Shown here: in pieces, positions 33,410 to 52,479 of the stretch
How the letters are laid out: every line of letters starts with the position of its first letter
Numbering within the stretch: the first letter of the stretch is position 1
Source of the DNA: Scatophagus argus
Lineage: Eukaryota > Chordata > Actinopteri > Scatophagidae
NCBI RefSeq assembly: GCF_020382885.2
Contig: NC_058498.1
Location: forward strand, 13,220,001 to 13,284,000
Direction of reading: 5' to 3'
Length of the DNA stretch: 64,000 nt
Made by a program: the position numbers and the translations under genes
The notes under the pieces: generated by a model
Database searches by the model: none
Told to the model about the DNA's origin: nothing
What the model saw: only the letters and a program-made list of their open reading frames with translations

Positions 33410-35005
33410 CCTCTGCCTCCAGAGCTAGTGGGGGCGTGGGGGGGCATTTGCTCATTTAGAGACTGGTAGAATGTCACAAATTCAAATCCTTTCTTATCTT
33501 GAAAACAATCTTAACACGCAGCTAAACACATAAGAATATAAATCACAGTAACGTGTCTACTCTTGAATTCTCTTGAATAATGTGTCAGAGGAACAGACTG
33601 AAGTTTCACTTCACTTTCCCAAAGTAATTTCATGCAGGTTCTTCACTTTCTTTTAAAGTGTGCAGAGAAAATTGGCTCAGTAAAAAAAAAAAAAAAAAAA
33701 AAAAGATGGGAAGGTAACTGATTGTGCCATTACAGTATTGGTAACTGCACACTAACTACTGACCATCCTCCCTCCATTGCTTATTCACTGCAGCTAGAAT
33801 ACCACGGTCAGCTGCAGTGGTATTGTTTCCTCTTATGTTAAAACCTCTGGTTAAATCATCAGCACCGTAAGTTTTATTACCAAAAGAGTCTCTGCGGCCC
33901 TTCAGGCCAGTTCAGTTTTGCCATCCGACACTTGAGTCATGACTCGCTGAGCTCATGCTGGTGGGTGATGTAGCTGAGGAAGCGATCGGCAGTAACAGAC
34001 CATGTTTAGGATGTACATACATGCATACAGTAATGTGATGATGATTGTGCCTAAATTGACTCATTGGTGATAAAACAGTGTGACCTTGAGGATGAACTTG
34101 TCATGCCTTCTAAAGTCTCTCGCAATGCCGTTTCATCATTTCCTCTTAAAACTTGAATTACAAATCGATGGAGTTCTAAACTAAAAAGGCCCATGCGTGA
34201 CACCTTAAAAACAAGGCTACACTAAAATAAAATAATTTCTCTCTTTTTTTTTTTTTTTTTTTTTTTTCTTTTTTTGCAAGTAATGCACTAAGACAGAGAA
34301 GGTCTGCTTTGTGCAGCATCCCCCATGCGGTTTTGTGTGGAGGTCGTAGAGTACATCAGTCTCTACAGAGAAACAGAGAGACGTCTTATGTTGCACAGTC
34401 TGTAGCATGCTGAGGGAACGAAGCACTTAACAAATGACAATGTTACTGTATGCAGCCATAATTTTATCATTTAAATAATATGCCTAGTAATCTTTTTTTT
34501 TTTTCTTCCAGAGTATGGTTAGCCGAAGAAAGAAGCTTTAGTCCAAAATAAATAAATAAATAAAAATACGACTGAGTATCTACTGTAACGATCAAGTAGT
34601 CCTTCGACCTTCTTCCTTGTGCCTGCATCATGTTGTGTGTTACAAAAGACTGATTATGGGGAACATTTATGAGTTGTCAGGTTAATACTGCGATGATCTT
34701 ATGTCACAGAGATGTGAGGACGGATGAAGGGACAGTTGCACAACTCTTTTGGCTTAAAAGTTGAAAGTGAGAGAATTGTCGTGCGATTTTAGTTGATTTT
34801 TTTTTGTTTTTTGTTTTTGTTTTTGTTTGTTTCATTTACCGAGAGCGTCATCTAAGTATTGCTTATTTTATTTCTGAAGGATGTTGCAATCTGTTTTGTA
34901 TTGTTTAAACGGAAAGTGTGAACGTTGCTGTCCTGTTATTTGAATGTCTTTGTAGTGTTGCCTAAAACTAAGGGGAGATATTAAAGTACTTTTAAGCCAC
35001 TTTGT
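33410..35005 (+). other. zfr2: zfr2 3' UTR
   Basis: Follows the TGA at 33407-33409. Contains an A tract at 33682-33704, a T tract at about 34243-34276, an AAATAAATAAATAA run at about 34548-34561, and an ATTAAA signal at 34980-34985 with a T/GT-rich downstream segment. No coding sequence was seen. Confidence 0.6.
34980..34985 (+). terminator. zfr2: Candidate poly(A) signal of zfr2
   Basis: ATTAAA followed about 15-35 bases later by a TTTGTCTC/GTGTTGTCTTT downstream element. It is the last good signal before the presumed matk 5' exon. The A-rich AATAAATAAATA run near 34550 is an alternative. Confidence 0.45.
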
Positions 35006-35159
35006 CTCATGGCTCGTGTTGTCTTTACCACAGCTAATTATAGTCCGGTTCTACACACCTTTGGGGGGTTTTTTTGTAGTGAATAAGTCACAAAAGGCGT
35101 CACGTCTTACGTCGCTTCATGAAATATGAACCACAGTTTCCTAAATTTTAAGGAAGTAA

Positions 35160-35401
35160 CGGGATGGGACTGACTGGCTGCAGTGCTCAGTGTTCGTCTG
35201 TGATGAACAGACGCGGAGTCAGTTGGCGGTGAGTTGTTTTAATGAGAACATTTGACAGAAAAAACGACGCGGAAGAGGCCGGAAGCTGCTTGGGATTTTG
35301 GAGCCATGCTGGTGTTTTTTTTTTAAATGTAGTTTACTGAGATAGCAGCAGCTGTCCTGAAGAAGAGGAGGAGGAGGAGGAAGGCTGTACGGAGAGCCGC
35401 A
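35160..35401 (+). promoter_or_regulatory. matk: matk promoter and candidate non-coding first exon
   Basis: CpG content rises at about 35200-35400 (ACGCGG, GACGCGGAAGAGG, GAGAGCCGCAG), and a good donor GCAG|GTAATA lies at 35401/35402. The matk start codon sits directly behind a CTGCTGCAG acceptor at 36997, so a 5' non-coding exon is required and this is the best candidate. The span between (35402-36997) is then intron, in which I see nothing else. Exact transcription start unknown. Confidence 0.45.
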
Positions 35402-36997
35402 GGTAATAAAACATTCATGTCAGCCACGAAGCAGACAGTACGAGCTGTCAGTGCTGTTCATCTCCAGGCTCTTAACGCTGCTTTGAGTTTGCCTCCTGCC
35501 CGCCTGCCATTTGGCCGACTGCGCTAACTGTTGCTTCATCTTCTCGACAATAGCTGCTCTTTCGAGGTGCTTTAACAAGACAGTAGTGTATACTTAAAAT
35601 ACGATTGCAGGTGGTGTGAATTTTATTGTCATCTGCTTGTTTAGAGACATTTTTCTCTTCGACAGGTGTTTAACTCGAATAATTGAAGCGTCCACTCCTG
35701 CTCATGGTAAAAAGGTATGTACTGTGACTGAGAGCAGCCTGCATCAAACCCAGGTTGCTTTAAGTACAAATAAGTAAAGTCATTTTCTTAAATCTGCTGT
35801 ATTTTCAATTTATGGCAAGACAGAACTGTTTAAAATTTATAATTCCAGAAAAATAAATCTGAATTATAGTCTGAGGCCAGTTGATGAAGTGGTGGAGGAA
35901 GTTTCTATTTTACTGCTGTAGAAGTACTTCTTTTATGTATAATTGGATTATTATTACTCACTGTTGTGATGAGGTGCAGGTATTTTTTTAACTACTTTGT
36001 GCGGGCCTGCATCTGATTGTTATTTTTATTGTTGATTAATTTTGCTGATTTTCCTTTCACAGGAATCAATTAACTGTTTGGTTTGTAAATTTCTGAAAAA
36101 CAATGAGAAATGCCTCACAATTAAACAGAGGCCAGAGTCACACCTGCCTGTCTCAGCCTTACCAACAGGATGAAATTCAAAGTAGATAAAATAATTAAAA
36201 ACAATTGAACAAATTGAAAATGAAACCATGAAAGGCTTTTCCATGAATGATCGTCAATAAAGTTGTTTTGTATGCAAAAATAATCAAATAAATAAGATAT
36301 AGGTTAGTGCAATGTTGAACCACTGTTACATGAAAAGAAAGAAACAACAGTGTAGAACAAGTGACTCTAATTTGTACCTGATTACAGTGTTTGAGTAAAT
36401 GTATGTTACCACTGATCAGATGAATAATGTGTGAATTTTTGGGATCAGGCGTCTTTGAGCAACCGAGAGCTGCGTGGATGTTGGATCAGAATTACAGTCA
36501 GTGTTTCTGTGTGAACCCATCAGCAATTGAAGGATAAAAGTGGTTACAGGACAAATGTTCCTTCTGAGAAAGATTCCTAGAAAGACTTGTGTACTTTAGC
36601 AGTGACCGTAGGTAAAACTGACGTAAGAGACATTGTGACGTCCTTCAGCGTATTCATTCTATATAAATACAAAGCTGGTTTACCCCTGAACATGCAAACT
36701 TGCAGTGTGGTTACAGGCAAGCGAATCTCAACAGCCTCTAAATAACTGATGAATGATAAGAAAATATTTATAGACAACTCATCCTGGCTTCCTAAAGAGT
36801 CACTATCTCTACTATATTTCAGTTTTCTCTTTCATAAAAAAAAAAGACACATTTTTGCAAATATGATGATTAATCATTCGTCTATAATATTGCCAGGTGG
36901 TCATTTCCTAAAGCTAAAAATCAGTCATATCAGAGGGACACAGACGTTACAGTGTTGATGCCGCTCTCTTATTGTTATTATTCCTCTGCTGCTGCAG

Positions 36998-44276
<7,279 letters not shown>

Positions 44277-44559
44277 TCTTGGGTGTGAATCTTGAGCTCC
44301 ACCTTGGTGAGAACAGAGTGTCCCCCACATTGTCACCGTGTGCCGTGTTGTGTGCATCACAGCACACACTTTCAGCTGGATTCCTTTAACCTAACAGATG
44401 GGACAGAACAGTCAGCGTGTAAATCTGGCCATTGTGTAATGCCCATGACAAATGGTCAAAATACTGAACCTCGCTTTCATGAATCTGAGCAAAAATGGAT
44501 GAATCAAACAATACCAGACTTTTACTCCATGCTGGAAGAATGGATGTATTGATGGCGAT

Positions 44560-44680
44560 GTCGCTTTGTCGGTTACTCTGATCCAGACTGAAATGTCTTC
44601 ACAACTATTGGATTGCTCCACATGAAACTTTAAACAGACATTCATGATCTCCCACAGCATAAATCCTACTGACTTTTTAC
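44560..44680 (+). repeat. Family A repeat fragment next to the matk 3' end
   Basis: Blocks 'CTGAAATGTCTTCACAACTA', 'GGATTGCTCCACATGAAAC', 'AGACATTCATGATCTCCC' and 'ATAAATCCTACTGAC' are shared with the fish repeat family also seen at 15700 and 38460. Confidence 0.65.
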
Positions 44681-44686
44681 ATTAAA
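44681..44686 (+). terminator. matk: Possible poly(A) signal of matk
   Basis: ATTAAA in an AT-rich segment about 400 bases after the stop, immediately after the repeat fragment. It is the first reasonable signal; later AT-rich alternatives exist. Confidence 0.3.
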
Positions 44687-45300
44687 AACATTATTTATTA
44701 TTTTTTACAACAAAAGAGGATGGCCGAAAGTGATTTCAGTTGGACTTCAGAAGGGAAGACCTCTCATTGTATGTATCGTATGTTAAATATATATAATGTA
44801 TGTATCAACATGTTAAATCAGCCCGCAGGACAGTGCACATCAGCCACTGTTTGTGAAGGCTGCTGACACTATAAATCTGGAGGAGAGATCGATCATGGGA
44901 TTGGAAAATGCAGGATACCTTCAGTGTTATCTCATTACACGTTATGGTGATGTGTTGAAATTACTGTACTCTGAGTTTGAATCTCCTAACATCTCAATTA
45001 GTTGGTCAGGTAATGCATTTGCATTTAGTGTCTGTTTATTGCCATGTGAATACTGTGTCTATACGATCAAAAATCAGTTGTTTTTCATGAAACATGAATT
45101 CAGATATTTAAAGTCAGGCAGAGATGTCAAAAATACAATAACACGTGTATGGGAATGAGAATGGAAGGAGAGAGATGGAGGCTTTTATAAAAGTCAGAAG
45201 TCAAAGGTGAACCTTGGCATGTATTATGTTTTTATTTTATTTTTTTTCCCCCAGATTTCTTTTCAAGCCTCACTATTTTTCACCTTGCTGTTTTTGACAC

Positions 45301-45625
45301 TTTGATTTATCCACCCATCACTTATCACTGCTTATCCTTTGCAGGGGAGCTGGAGCAGGGCCCAGCTGACATTCAGTTCCCCCTGAACAGGTTGCCGGTT
45401 CATCACAGATCTGACATATAGAGACAAACAACCATTCACTCACATTCACACCTACAGGCACTAGTTAACCTAACCTGCGTGTCTTTGGACCGTGGGAGGA
45501 AGCTGCAGCACCCACAGAGGACCCACTCAGACAACAGGGAAAACACATGTAAACTCCACACAGAAAAGATTAAAACTCAGGAAGTTCATACTGTGGGGCA
45601 AGAAATCACTGCACCACCATGCCGC
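45301..45625 (+). repeat. Dispersed fish repeat (GGGAGGAAGCTGCAGCACCC family), near-complete copy
   Basis: Shows the ordered blocks 'CACTGCTTATCC', 'CAGCTGACATTCAG', 'GGTTCATCACAGATCTGAC', 'TAGAGACAAACAACCATTC', 'GTGTCTTTGGACCGTGGGAG', 'ACTCCACACAGAAAAG' and 'CACTGCACCACCATGCCG'. Partial relatives lie at 46975-47085 (tail, plus) and 49560-49680 (head, minus). Confidence 0.8.
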
Positions 45626-46974
45626 AGACTTGGATTCAGATTTAATTTGTTTTTTAAGACTGAATCAATGGGAAATATGGAATTTGTTACTTATTTCTCT
45701 TCCCTCTTTACTGGGATTTTGAGATTATATTGGTGACTTTATGTTATCCACCATCCTCTTGGGATTTTAGCAGGTACAGAATGTTTTCTGCTCTCCTGCA
45801 GGTGATCATTCTACAAATTCAGTTACGTATTCAATTTATTTAAGTACATGTATTACTCATTTCAGAGGATGTGATTGTCAGCCATAACAGAGATGCAATG
45901 AAATGTTCACTTTCGCATAAGACTGCTACACTTTCAATTCAAAACTCACCACAAAATGAAGCCTCCTTTTTTGTTGTCATGTCACAAGACCAAATTAAAG
46001 ATGTCATTTGATTTAAGTCCACGTAAGCCTGGTATTTGTCTCTGTCCCAGGAGACAGACCCTAAATTGAGGCTTGATCCCCTGTCTCTTGACCTTGTACA
46101 GCGCAAGCAAGGGTCCTCCACGATTTGTTCAATCTGCTATGTTTCCCAGAAGCTCTCTAATTGGATGAGCAGCAATTTTCTGCACATGGATTTAAAACAG
46201 AGTCAAAAAATGATAATAAAAGATTTTGTGTCTTCGATGGAGATGAGTTATACATTATTTAGTGAGGGATTTTTTTCTGAGTATCAGTGGTTATTTCCTT
46301 GCTGCTGTAGCACAGAAGCAGGAATATCAGGACAAAGCTTTCAAAGCTTTTTTTCCTGGTACCCATATGTTAATCACTCTAAACATGTTTTGTCAGAAGG
46401 TCTAATGCTCTTTGCTAATACGAGCTAATCTACTGGAGCAGATGCAGGGGTTGACACACAATGAGCTGTCAGCTGTTGCCTTCAGCAGTTCCTGAAAAGA
46501 GAAAAGAACAAGGCAGACATTGAGTGCAGTGACTTTGAACTCCAACAGATTGCATATGAAACAGTTACTATGTTTAAATGCTGTTTCGTGCTTTTTTCTT
46601 AGTTTGTTTGGATTCTCTTTGGTCTGAGTTGTTTATGCATTTGTTTGCATTTTACAGATTTATTCTGACTTTCCAGCCTCATGATGGCCTCCTGGAGTGA
46701 CAAAAATGCAAATTCCAAATGCAAACATCACACCAAGAATTAACTGTAGACGTTTTGCTGAGGTCTTTTTTGCATAAAGTAATGATGAAATGAAACACAT
46801 CTGCTGAACAAACAGCTGAGCAGACTATCGCTCAATTACAGTTGGATTTTAAAATGTGGATAATATCAAATTAAAGCTGACAGACTGCACTTTCAGTTTA
46901 TAGTCACGCTTTTCTTTCATTTCCAGTTTGCTGGATTACAGAGCAAACAAACAATAAAAAAAAATGTAAAATAA

Positions 46975-47085
46975 CCCACGCAGGCACATGCACACTCCAC
47001 ACAGAAGGACCCAGACCGGGATTTGAACCTGAAATCCTTTTGCTGTGAGGCAACAGTGCTAACCACTGTACCTCTGTGCCACTTT
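46975..47085 (+). repeat. Tail fragment of the same dispersed repeat
   Basis: 'ACCCACGCAGGCACATGCAC', 'ACTCCACACAGAAGGACCC', 'GGGATTTGAACCTGAAATCC' and 'GCTAACCACTGTACC' match the 3' part of the family. The 'TTTGAACCTGAAA' word could be mistaken for a tRNA B box, but no tRNA fold accompanies it. Confidence 0.75.
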
Positions 47086-47190
47086 AAAGAACAGTTTGAG
47101 GCCTAAAGTGGTCAAACAAAAAGCTTTGATTGGAGAAAAAAAAAATCCTAAAAGGAATAAACATTTCCCAAGCAGAGCTTTGTTTTTCTC

Positions 47191-47217
47191 CTTTCTTTCT
47201 TTCTTTCTTTCTTTCTT
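47191..47217. repeat. (CTTT)n microsatellite
   Basis: Six or so CTTT units followed by CTTCTTCC. Confidence 0.9.
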
Positions 47218-47657
47218 CTTCCACCACTTGTAGCCCTAACAGAATTTTATGACCAACATATTTTGTTTTTTAACTTTCTTAACTCCCTTAACTTAATTGC
47301 ACCTTGATGTTTGTTTGAAGTTTGACCGACTTCCTTAAATTTTAAGCACAGTAAATAAGCATGCCCTCACCAACAGGAGCAGTTTTCTACGGTTTCTTGC
47401 TTTACTGTAGCCATGGATCGATAGCCTGGTCTGGGTTCGAAAGGATAACTTCCCACTAAAAATCCTCTAAGACAAGTGAAGCCATAATATCCCAGATATG
47501 TGTGCTGCCATCTTGTGCAAATGATGTTATTCAGGGCTCATAGTTGCACAGCAGCAGCTGAGTGGTCAGCTGTCAATCATGAGGTTTTATTTCCTTTTTT
47601 ATAATATCAAAGAACTAAACCAAACCAAACTTATCAAAAAAATTAACACTTGAACAT

Positions 47658-48134
47658 ATACTATATAGACAAAAGTAATGAACCACCTGACCATTAAACC
47701 AACAGGGGCTTTAATGACAAGACATTCTAAATACATAGACATTAATATGGAGTTCGTCCCCCTTTGCAACTTCAACAGCTTCCACTCTTTTAGGAAGGCT
47801 TTCCACAAAATCTTGGATTGCATTTTTAAGGTCAGCCATTGATGTTGGGTGAGGCCTGGCTCGCAATCTCTGTTCCAGTTCATCTCAAAGATGTTGGATG
47901 GGGTTGAGGTCAGAGCTCTGTGTGGGCTGGTCAAGTTCTTCTACACCAAACTCATCCAACCATGTCTTTATGGACTTTGTTTTGTGCACTGGGGCACTTC
48001 CCAAAAACTGTTGACACAAAGTTGGAAGCATAGCATTGTCCAAAATGTCTTATGACGCTGAAGCATCAAGATTTCCCTTCACTGGAAGCCCAACCCCTGA
48101 AAAGCAGCCCTAATACTTTTGTCTATGTAGTGTA
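47658..48134 (-). mobile_element. Internally deleted Tc1/mariner-like element, copy 2, both ends present
   Basis: Terminal inverted repeats: left TACTATATAGACAAAAGTAA, right (reverse complement) ACTACATAGACAAAAGTATT, flanked by TA dinucleotides as expected for Tc1/mariner insertion. The inside carries minus-strand remnants of the C-terminal half of a Tc1 transposase (the segments equivalent to the DLNPI and LPKRVEA regions), with frameshifts and a large deletion. It shares internal blocks with the relic at 13745-14043. Non-autonomous and inactive as it stands. Confidence 0.85.
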
Positions 48135-48900
48135 CATCAGTGTGATATACATGAGAACTACTTAAAGTGGCAGAAAACATCTTGGCTTCACTTTTACTTG
48201 TCATGTTGTCTATCTTTATATACACCCAGTGGCCTATAGTGAACGTTTAGGTGGACTGATTAATCAGTTTATCTCTGCTGGAAGGATATTTTGGTTAGTT
48301 CCACTATTCATACAGGGACATACATACACTGAGGCTCCATGTACAAATTCGTGTAATGTTAAGTGAACCTGAAGATAGCTTTATTTATATATAGATGAAA
48401 GTTAATTTTATAACGGATAGTTCTGTTTGTAAATTTTGAGCTTGATAAGATTGTTGGTTTTAGTATGGCATTATTAATGCATTAGACTGAAGATAACTGC
48501 TTCCCTGTTGAGAGCATGCTGTCTCTGTTTTGCTAGCAAGCATAGTCGTTAGAATCAGACTAGCTGTAAGTATGAGCCTAACATAACTGTGTTTTCATTT
48601 AAGTCAACGATGGTCAATTTCCTGCAGTGTCAATTTTTTTTTCCATCTCAAAACTATTATAGGGATTAAATAAAATCCACTATCGGCTGACCTCTAACTC
48701 AAAGTATCTGGAGCAACATTAAATAACTAACATTTAACATTCACTACATGAAAGCCGCCACCCCAACTGCCCATGTCAGTAAAGGGTTTTGTGGAGTCCT
48801 GAAGTTCTAACATCCATTTAGTGCAGAGCATTGCCTCTCTGCATGTGTGTGCTTTTGCATGATGGAGAATCACATGAATTCGCCTTCCTTGTTACACCAG

Positions 48901-49047
48901 CACCTCATTCTTTCTCTCCCCCTTTCTTCCCTTTTCTTTCCCCCTTTCCCTATTTCTCCCTCCCTCTCTCATCTCTCTCTCCCCCCTTCTGCCCCTTCCC
49001 TTCCCCCTTTCCCTCTTTCTTCCTTCCTCTCTCATCCCTGGTTCTCT
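48901..49047. repeat. Polypyrimidine tract, CT-rich low complexity
   Basis: About 150 bases of nearly pure C/T on the plus strand (CCCCTTTCTTCCC-type units). It explains the long Ser/Pro/Phe-rich open frames in this place, which I do not consider coding. Confidence 0.85.
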
Positions 49048-49559
49048 CCACTGCCGTCAGTAAGCTGACACACCGCATTTACACGTTAGCTGCTTTTACC
49101 TCTAATAGGATCAGAGGGTCTTACATTGTCATCTGATAAAACTAAGCAGCTTGATAACTACACTGCTCCTTCTTAACCAATTTACATTTGGATATCAGAG
49201 AAACAGGGGAAGGGCAAAAATGTATTAACAAAATCATGAGGGGATAAATGAGCACCCTGGACTATCATTGCCTGCTGGCAGTGAGAATCAGTTTTGTGAG
49301 CTGGCTGATTTGTTGACGTTGAAGACTTGTTGAAGCAAAATTATGTTGTAATTGTGCTGGATATGCAGTTGTATATTATTAGAATGAAAATCCAAATTGA
49401 AATTGAAATTATGATATGTGTTTCCTTTCTCTGTTGGAGTCACAGGTCATCACCCCTTCAATTTGATATGCACCACTGTCTGCCTTCACTCAGAAATGGT
49501 TGTTATACTGTATATGGACTCAGTACTCAGCACCATTCAGCCAGGAAGAAATAATCCTG

Positions 49560-49680
49560 ATACGTATGGTACCTGTGTACCACGCCTCTCCCGTAGTCAG
49601 CTGGGATAGGCTCCTGCTCCCCTGCAACCCTGACGGATAAGCAGTATAGAAAATGGATGGATGGATGGATAGGTGGATGG
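49560..49680 (-). repeat. Head fragment of the GGGAGGAAGC dispersed repeat, plus (GGAT)n
   Basis: Reading the minus strand gives the 'CTTATCCGTCAGGG' and 'GAGCCTATCCCAGCTGACTA' head blocks. On the plus strand it is followed by a (GGAT)n run at 49653-49680, the usual simple-repeat end of this family. Confidence 0.75.
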
Positions 49681-49688
49681 TACCCATA

Positions 49689-49960
49689 TCAGAATCAGAA
49701 TCAGAATCATCAGAATTGTATTTATTGCCATCTAAGTGAAGAGGTTTCACATTGCTAGGAATTTGTCTTGTCACCAGTGACTGGTGCATACATAAAACAT
49801 AAAACGAGTAGAATAAAATATGGTTCTGTGAGGTAGTACAAGTGTGGAAGTAGTTCAAGTAAGCAGTGCAAACAGTGAGCAAGTGGATCATGACAGGAGC
49901 ATAGAACTGTATTAAAGTAACAGTGACTGTACTGAAGTAACTAAGGTGCAGAGCAGTATA
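49689..49960 (+). repeat. Dispersed repeat starting with (CAGAAT)n
   Basis: Begins ATCAGAATCAGAATCAGAAT, then 'GTATTTATTGCCATCTAAGT', 'TTTGTCTTG', and a tail with 'GTGCAAACAGTGAGC'. I recognise the layout as a common fish interspersed repeat; the right boundary is uncertain. Confidence 0.6.
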
Positions 49961-52140
49961 TTAATTAATTATAAAAATGAAAAAAATGAAGCTTGCAGAT
50001 GTGAGCAACAATTTGGCTCCACAGCATGACAGACTGCCCTACTGACAGGGCAGTGGTATTGAAGAGAAAAAAGCATTCAGCAATCACTGCAGCACTTCAT
50101 TGGCAATATATATATCTATTGACAGACATTAGAGGAAAAAAAGATCAGAATTATCAATTTTCTTGCCTGTATGAGCAAGACACCAGGCTACTTCCTTTAA
50201 TTACAGAAAACTGAAGGTTGTTTTTATCTCCACGTCCAAGAAATACCTCACACCGCCTGAAATGGTTTCTGGAAGTGTACTTGAAATTTTCTAATATGTC
50301 ACAATGATGTCCTATCTCAAATCCTACATGTACATTTTCATAGCACTACCTTTTGGTTGTCTTTGGGTGATGCTGCCATTTCTAGTCAGGGTGATGTGTG
50401 GTTAGATGCTGATTCCAAAAGTACTTTGGGGCATCTTTATGTGTCAAACTACCATGAACAAATAAATCTCTTGAATATGACAAATAAATTACAATATGTT
50501 AATTAGAAGACACAAACTAGGGTTAGAACATCATATTTCAGTTGTTTTAAGCTGACAGAGTACTGGTACACAAACAAATGTCCTCTCAGTCTTTTTAGCT
50601 CAGGTATCTAAGCTGTGATGTAGTAATGTAAATAAATTAGGCATGTGCTGTACATGAAAAGGATGACTAAATCATGGATTGTCTGACCTGAAGAACTCAC
50701 TTTATTATTATTTTCTCCCTGTTGTGTGCTTCCTCCCTGTTGTAAAGACTGAAACTCAATCTGCTCTCTGTTTGAAAATCAATGTTTTTCTAACTTTAGC
50801 TTTATATATTAGCTTTAGAAATGTTTGAGGTCACAGGAAATCTCTTTAGCGTCTTTAGACTCCTTGGTGAGTTCAGTGACACTAAGCCGGGGTCAACCTT
50901 GAACCATCGATTTAAAGCGGTCTGCAGGTAATGGAAGATCTAGAAACTGACACAATGATCATGAGCCAGCTACAACTTTGTTTTATTCATTTTGTTCACA
51001 GTCAATTAAATCAATTAAACATGAAGCAACTTTGAGGAGTGTGCTTATGTTTAACCATCATAGCTTCATGTTATTATCAAAAAAGCAGCTTTAAATCCAA
51101 ATCCAAATTAGAAAGCCTGTTTTGAAAAACCTTCATAAGGAGAGTTTTAAGGTACAATTTTTTGTAGTCTTGCCGAATTTTCATTGACTGGCATTCAGCC
51201 AACAACCTGAATGTGTCCAACTGTGTCACCTTTTCCACTACCAGGCCAGTGATGGTCCAACAGTGTCATGTGACACCAATATACTGAAGGTTCATTCAGA
51301 ACATAAAAACTTAAATAAAATCAATCAGTAAAATCGAGACATTTCTTACACACTATCATGTATTAATTCAGTTGTTCCTTCTTTTTTTAAAATAGTTTTT
51401 CTGAGGGTGGAGCTCCCTGTAGCTAAACACTGAACCCACACGGTGTGCTGTCTTTAGGCCTATATGACTGAACTAGAGTTCTGTCGTCCAAATAGTGTTA
51501 CTGCAATGCTTCAGAGCCATTATAGCTATAACAATATCAAGCTGACCTCACTGCATTGTAGTTGTCAAAGCACATTTTCCTCTCAATCAACTAATGAAAG
51601 TGCTTTGAGTAAATGTAAGCAGTATTTATCCTGTCTTGAAGTAATTATTATTCCAATTTCCTGAAATTTGTTTAAAGGGGCTAATAACTTTACAACCCAA
51701 GTTTTTTTGGGTTGTTTTTGTACGAGGTTTTCAAATTCTGAAGGTTTTTTTTCTTGCAAAAATAAGTAGCTGTTTTTTTTAAGTCTACTACAGTTAGTAA
51801 AATATAAATAGCAATATGATAATAACGCTCTTCAGCTGGGATGTCAGATTGGACAGCAATTGAACTAACCACATGTGAGAATGTTATAGAAAATAAAATG
51901 TTTAAGACAAACCTACTTTACAGTTTGGACAAATAAAATAATTATTATCATTTTGGTGGGATATGAAAATATTATGAATTAATAATTATAAACTAATCTG
52001 TATCAACTTGAAGATGACCCTTATGCTGATAGCAGTTTGAGCGTCACGTGTCATCCTTTCAAAGTGTCCTTTTTTCATGTACTTCCACATAATGGAGAGG
52101 CTCAGTGAGCCCAGTGAAAACCTTCAGTGGGTCTTTTGTC

Positions 52141-52440
52141 TATAAAACAATAAATTTATCAAAGAAAGTCTTGTCTAGGCTTCATTAGCCTGGGCCTCCT
52201 CCTGTGGGGGTGAATGGAAATGACATTTAAAACAATTGCTTGAGCAGAAAACACAGCTGCCAATCACTCTTAAAGGGGAAGGATTCCAATTAATAACCCT
52301 CTCCTAATCCCCTCGTTTCACCTCGGACACCCCTCTGCTTTAGCCATCTCGCCCTCTCTGTCCTTCTCCTCTTCCACACTCCTTTCTGAGCTCTCTGAGC
52401 TGGAGTGCATGCTGTCTGAGCTCACTTGTTAAATATTCTT
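52141..52440 (+). promoter_or_regulatory. rax2: Candidate Rx proximal enhancer/promoter
   Basis: Within 110 bases this region has a SOX-type ACAATTG (about 52232-52238), GGATTCC (52281), a CAATTAATAA homeodomain/PCE-1-like site (about 52287-52296) and an OTX/CRX-type CTAATCC (about 52304-52310). A TTAAATA box-like word follows at about 52429-52435. Rax genes in vertebrates are known to be controlled by Otx2 and Sox2, so the site types fit. Binding itself is inferred. Confidence 0.5.
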
Positions 52441-52479
52441 TATGCTGGGTGTTTTGGGTTTTTTTTTCACATGCACTTC

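Larger units (their letters stand above)
44277..46974 (+). other. matk 3' UTR and intergenic DNA
   Basis: After the matk stop comes about 300 bases of unique sequence, a family A repeat fragment (about 44560-44680) directly followed by an ATTAAA at 44681-44686, and a head-to-tail copy of another dispersed repeat (45301-45625). At about 46100-46440 the sequence has several TAAT-type words (CTCTAATTGGATG, GCTAATC) and no repeat signature; it could be a distal Rx regulatory element, but the evidence is thin. No gene was recognised. Confidence 0.45.
48135..52140 (+). other. Intergenic DNA between matk and the Rx gene
   Basis: Holds a pyrimidine (CT) tract at about 48901-49047, the repeats at 49560-49960, and otherwise AT-rich sequence. 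No exon with a recognisable domain was found on either strand. Confidence 0.5.

Noticed and set aside
46975-47085. tRNA-like B-box word in 'GGGATTTGAACCTGAAATCC'
   Set aside because: It belongs to the tail of a dispersed fish repeat; no acceptor stem, D arm or anticodon arm can be drawn around it.
47599-47934. 111-codon minus-strand frame as a transposase gene
   Set aside because: It covers only a frameshifted part of a Tc1-like transposase C-terminal region inside an internally deleted element. A relic, not a gene.
48831-49136. Ser/Pro/Phe-rich open frames
   Set aside because: Produced by the CT-rich low-complexity tract at 48901-49047.
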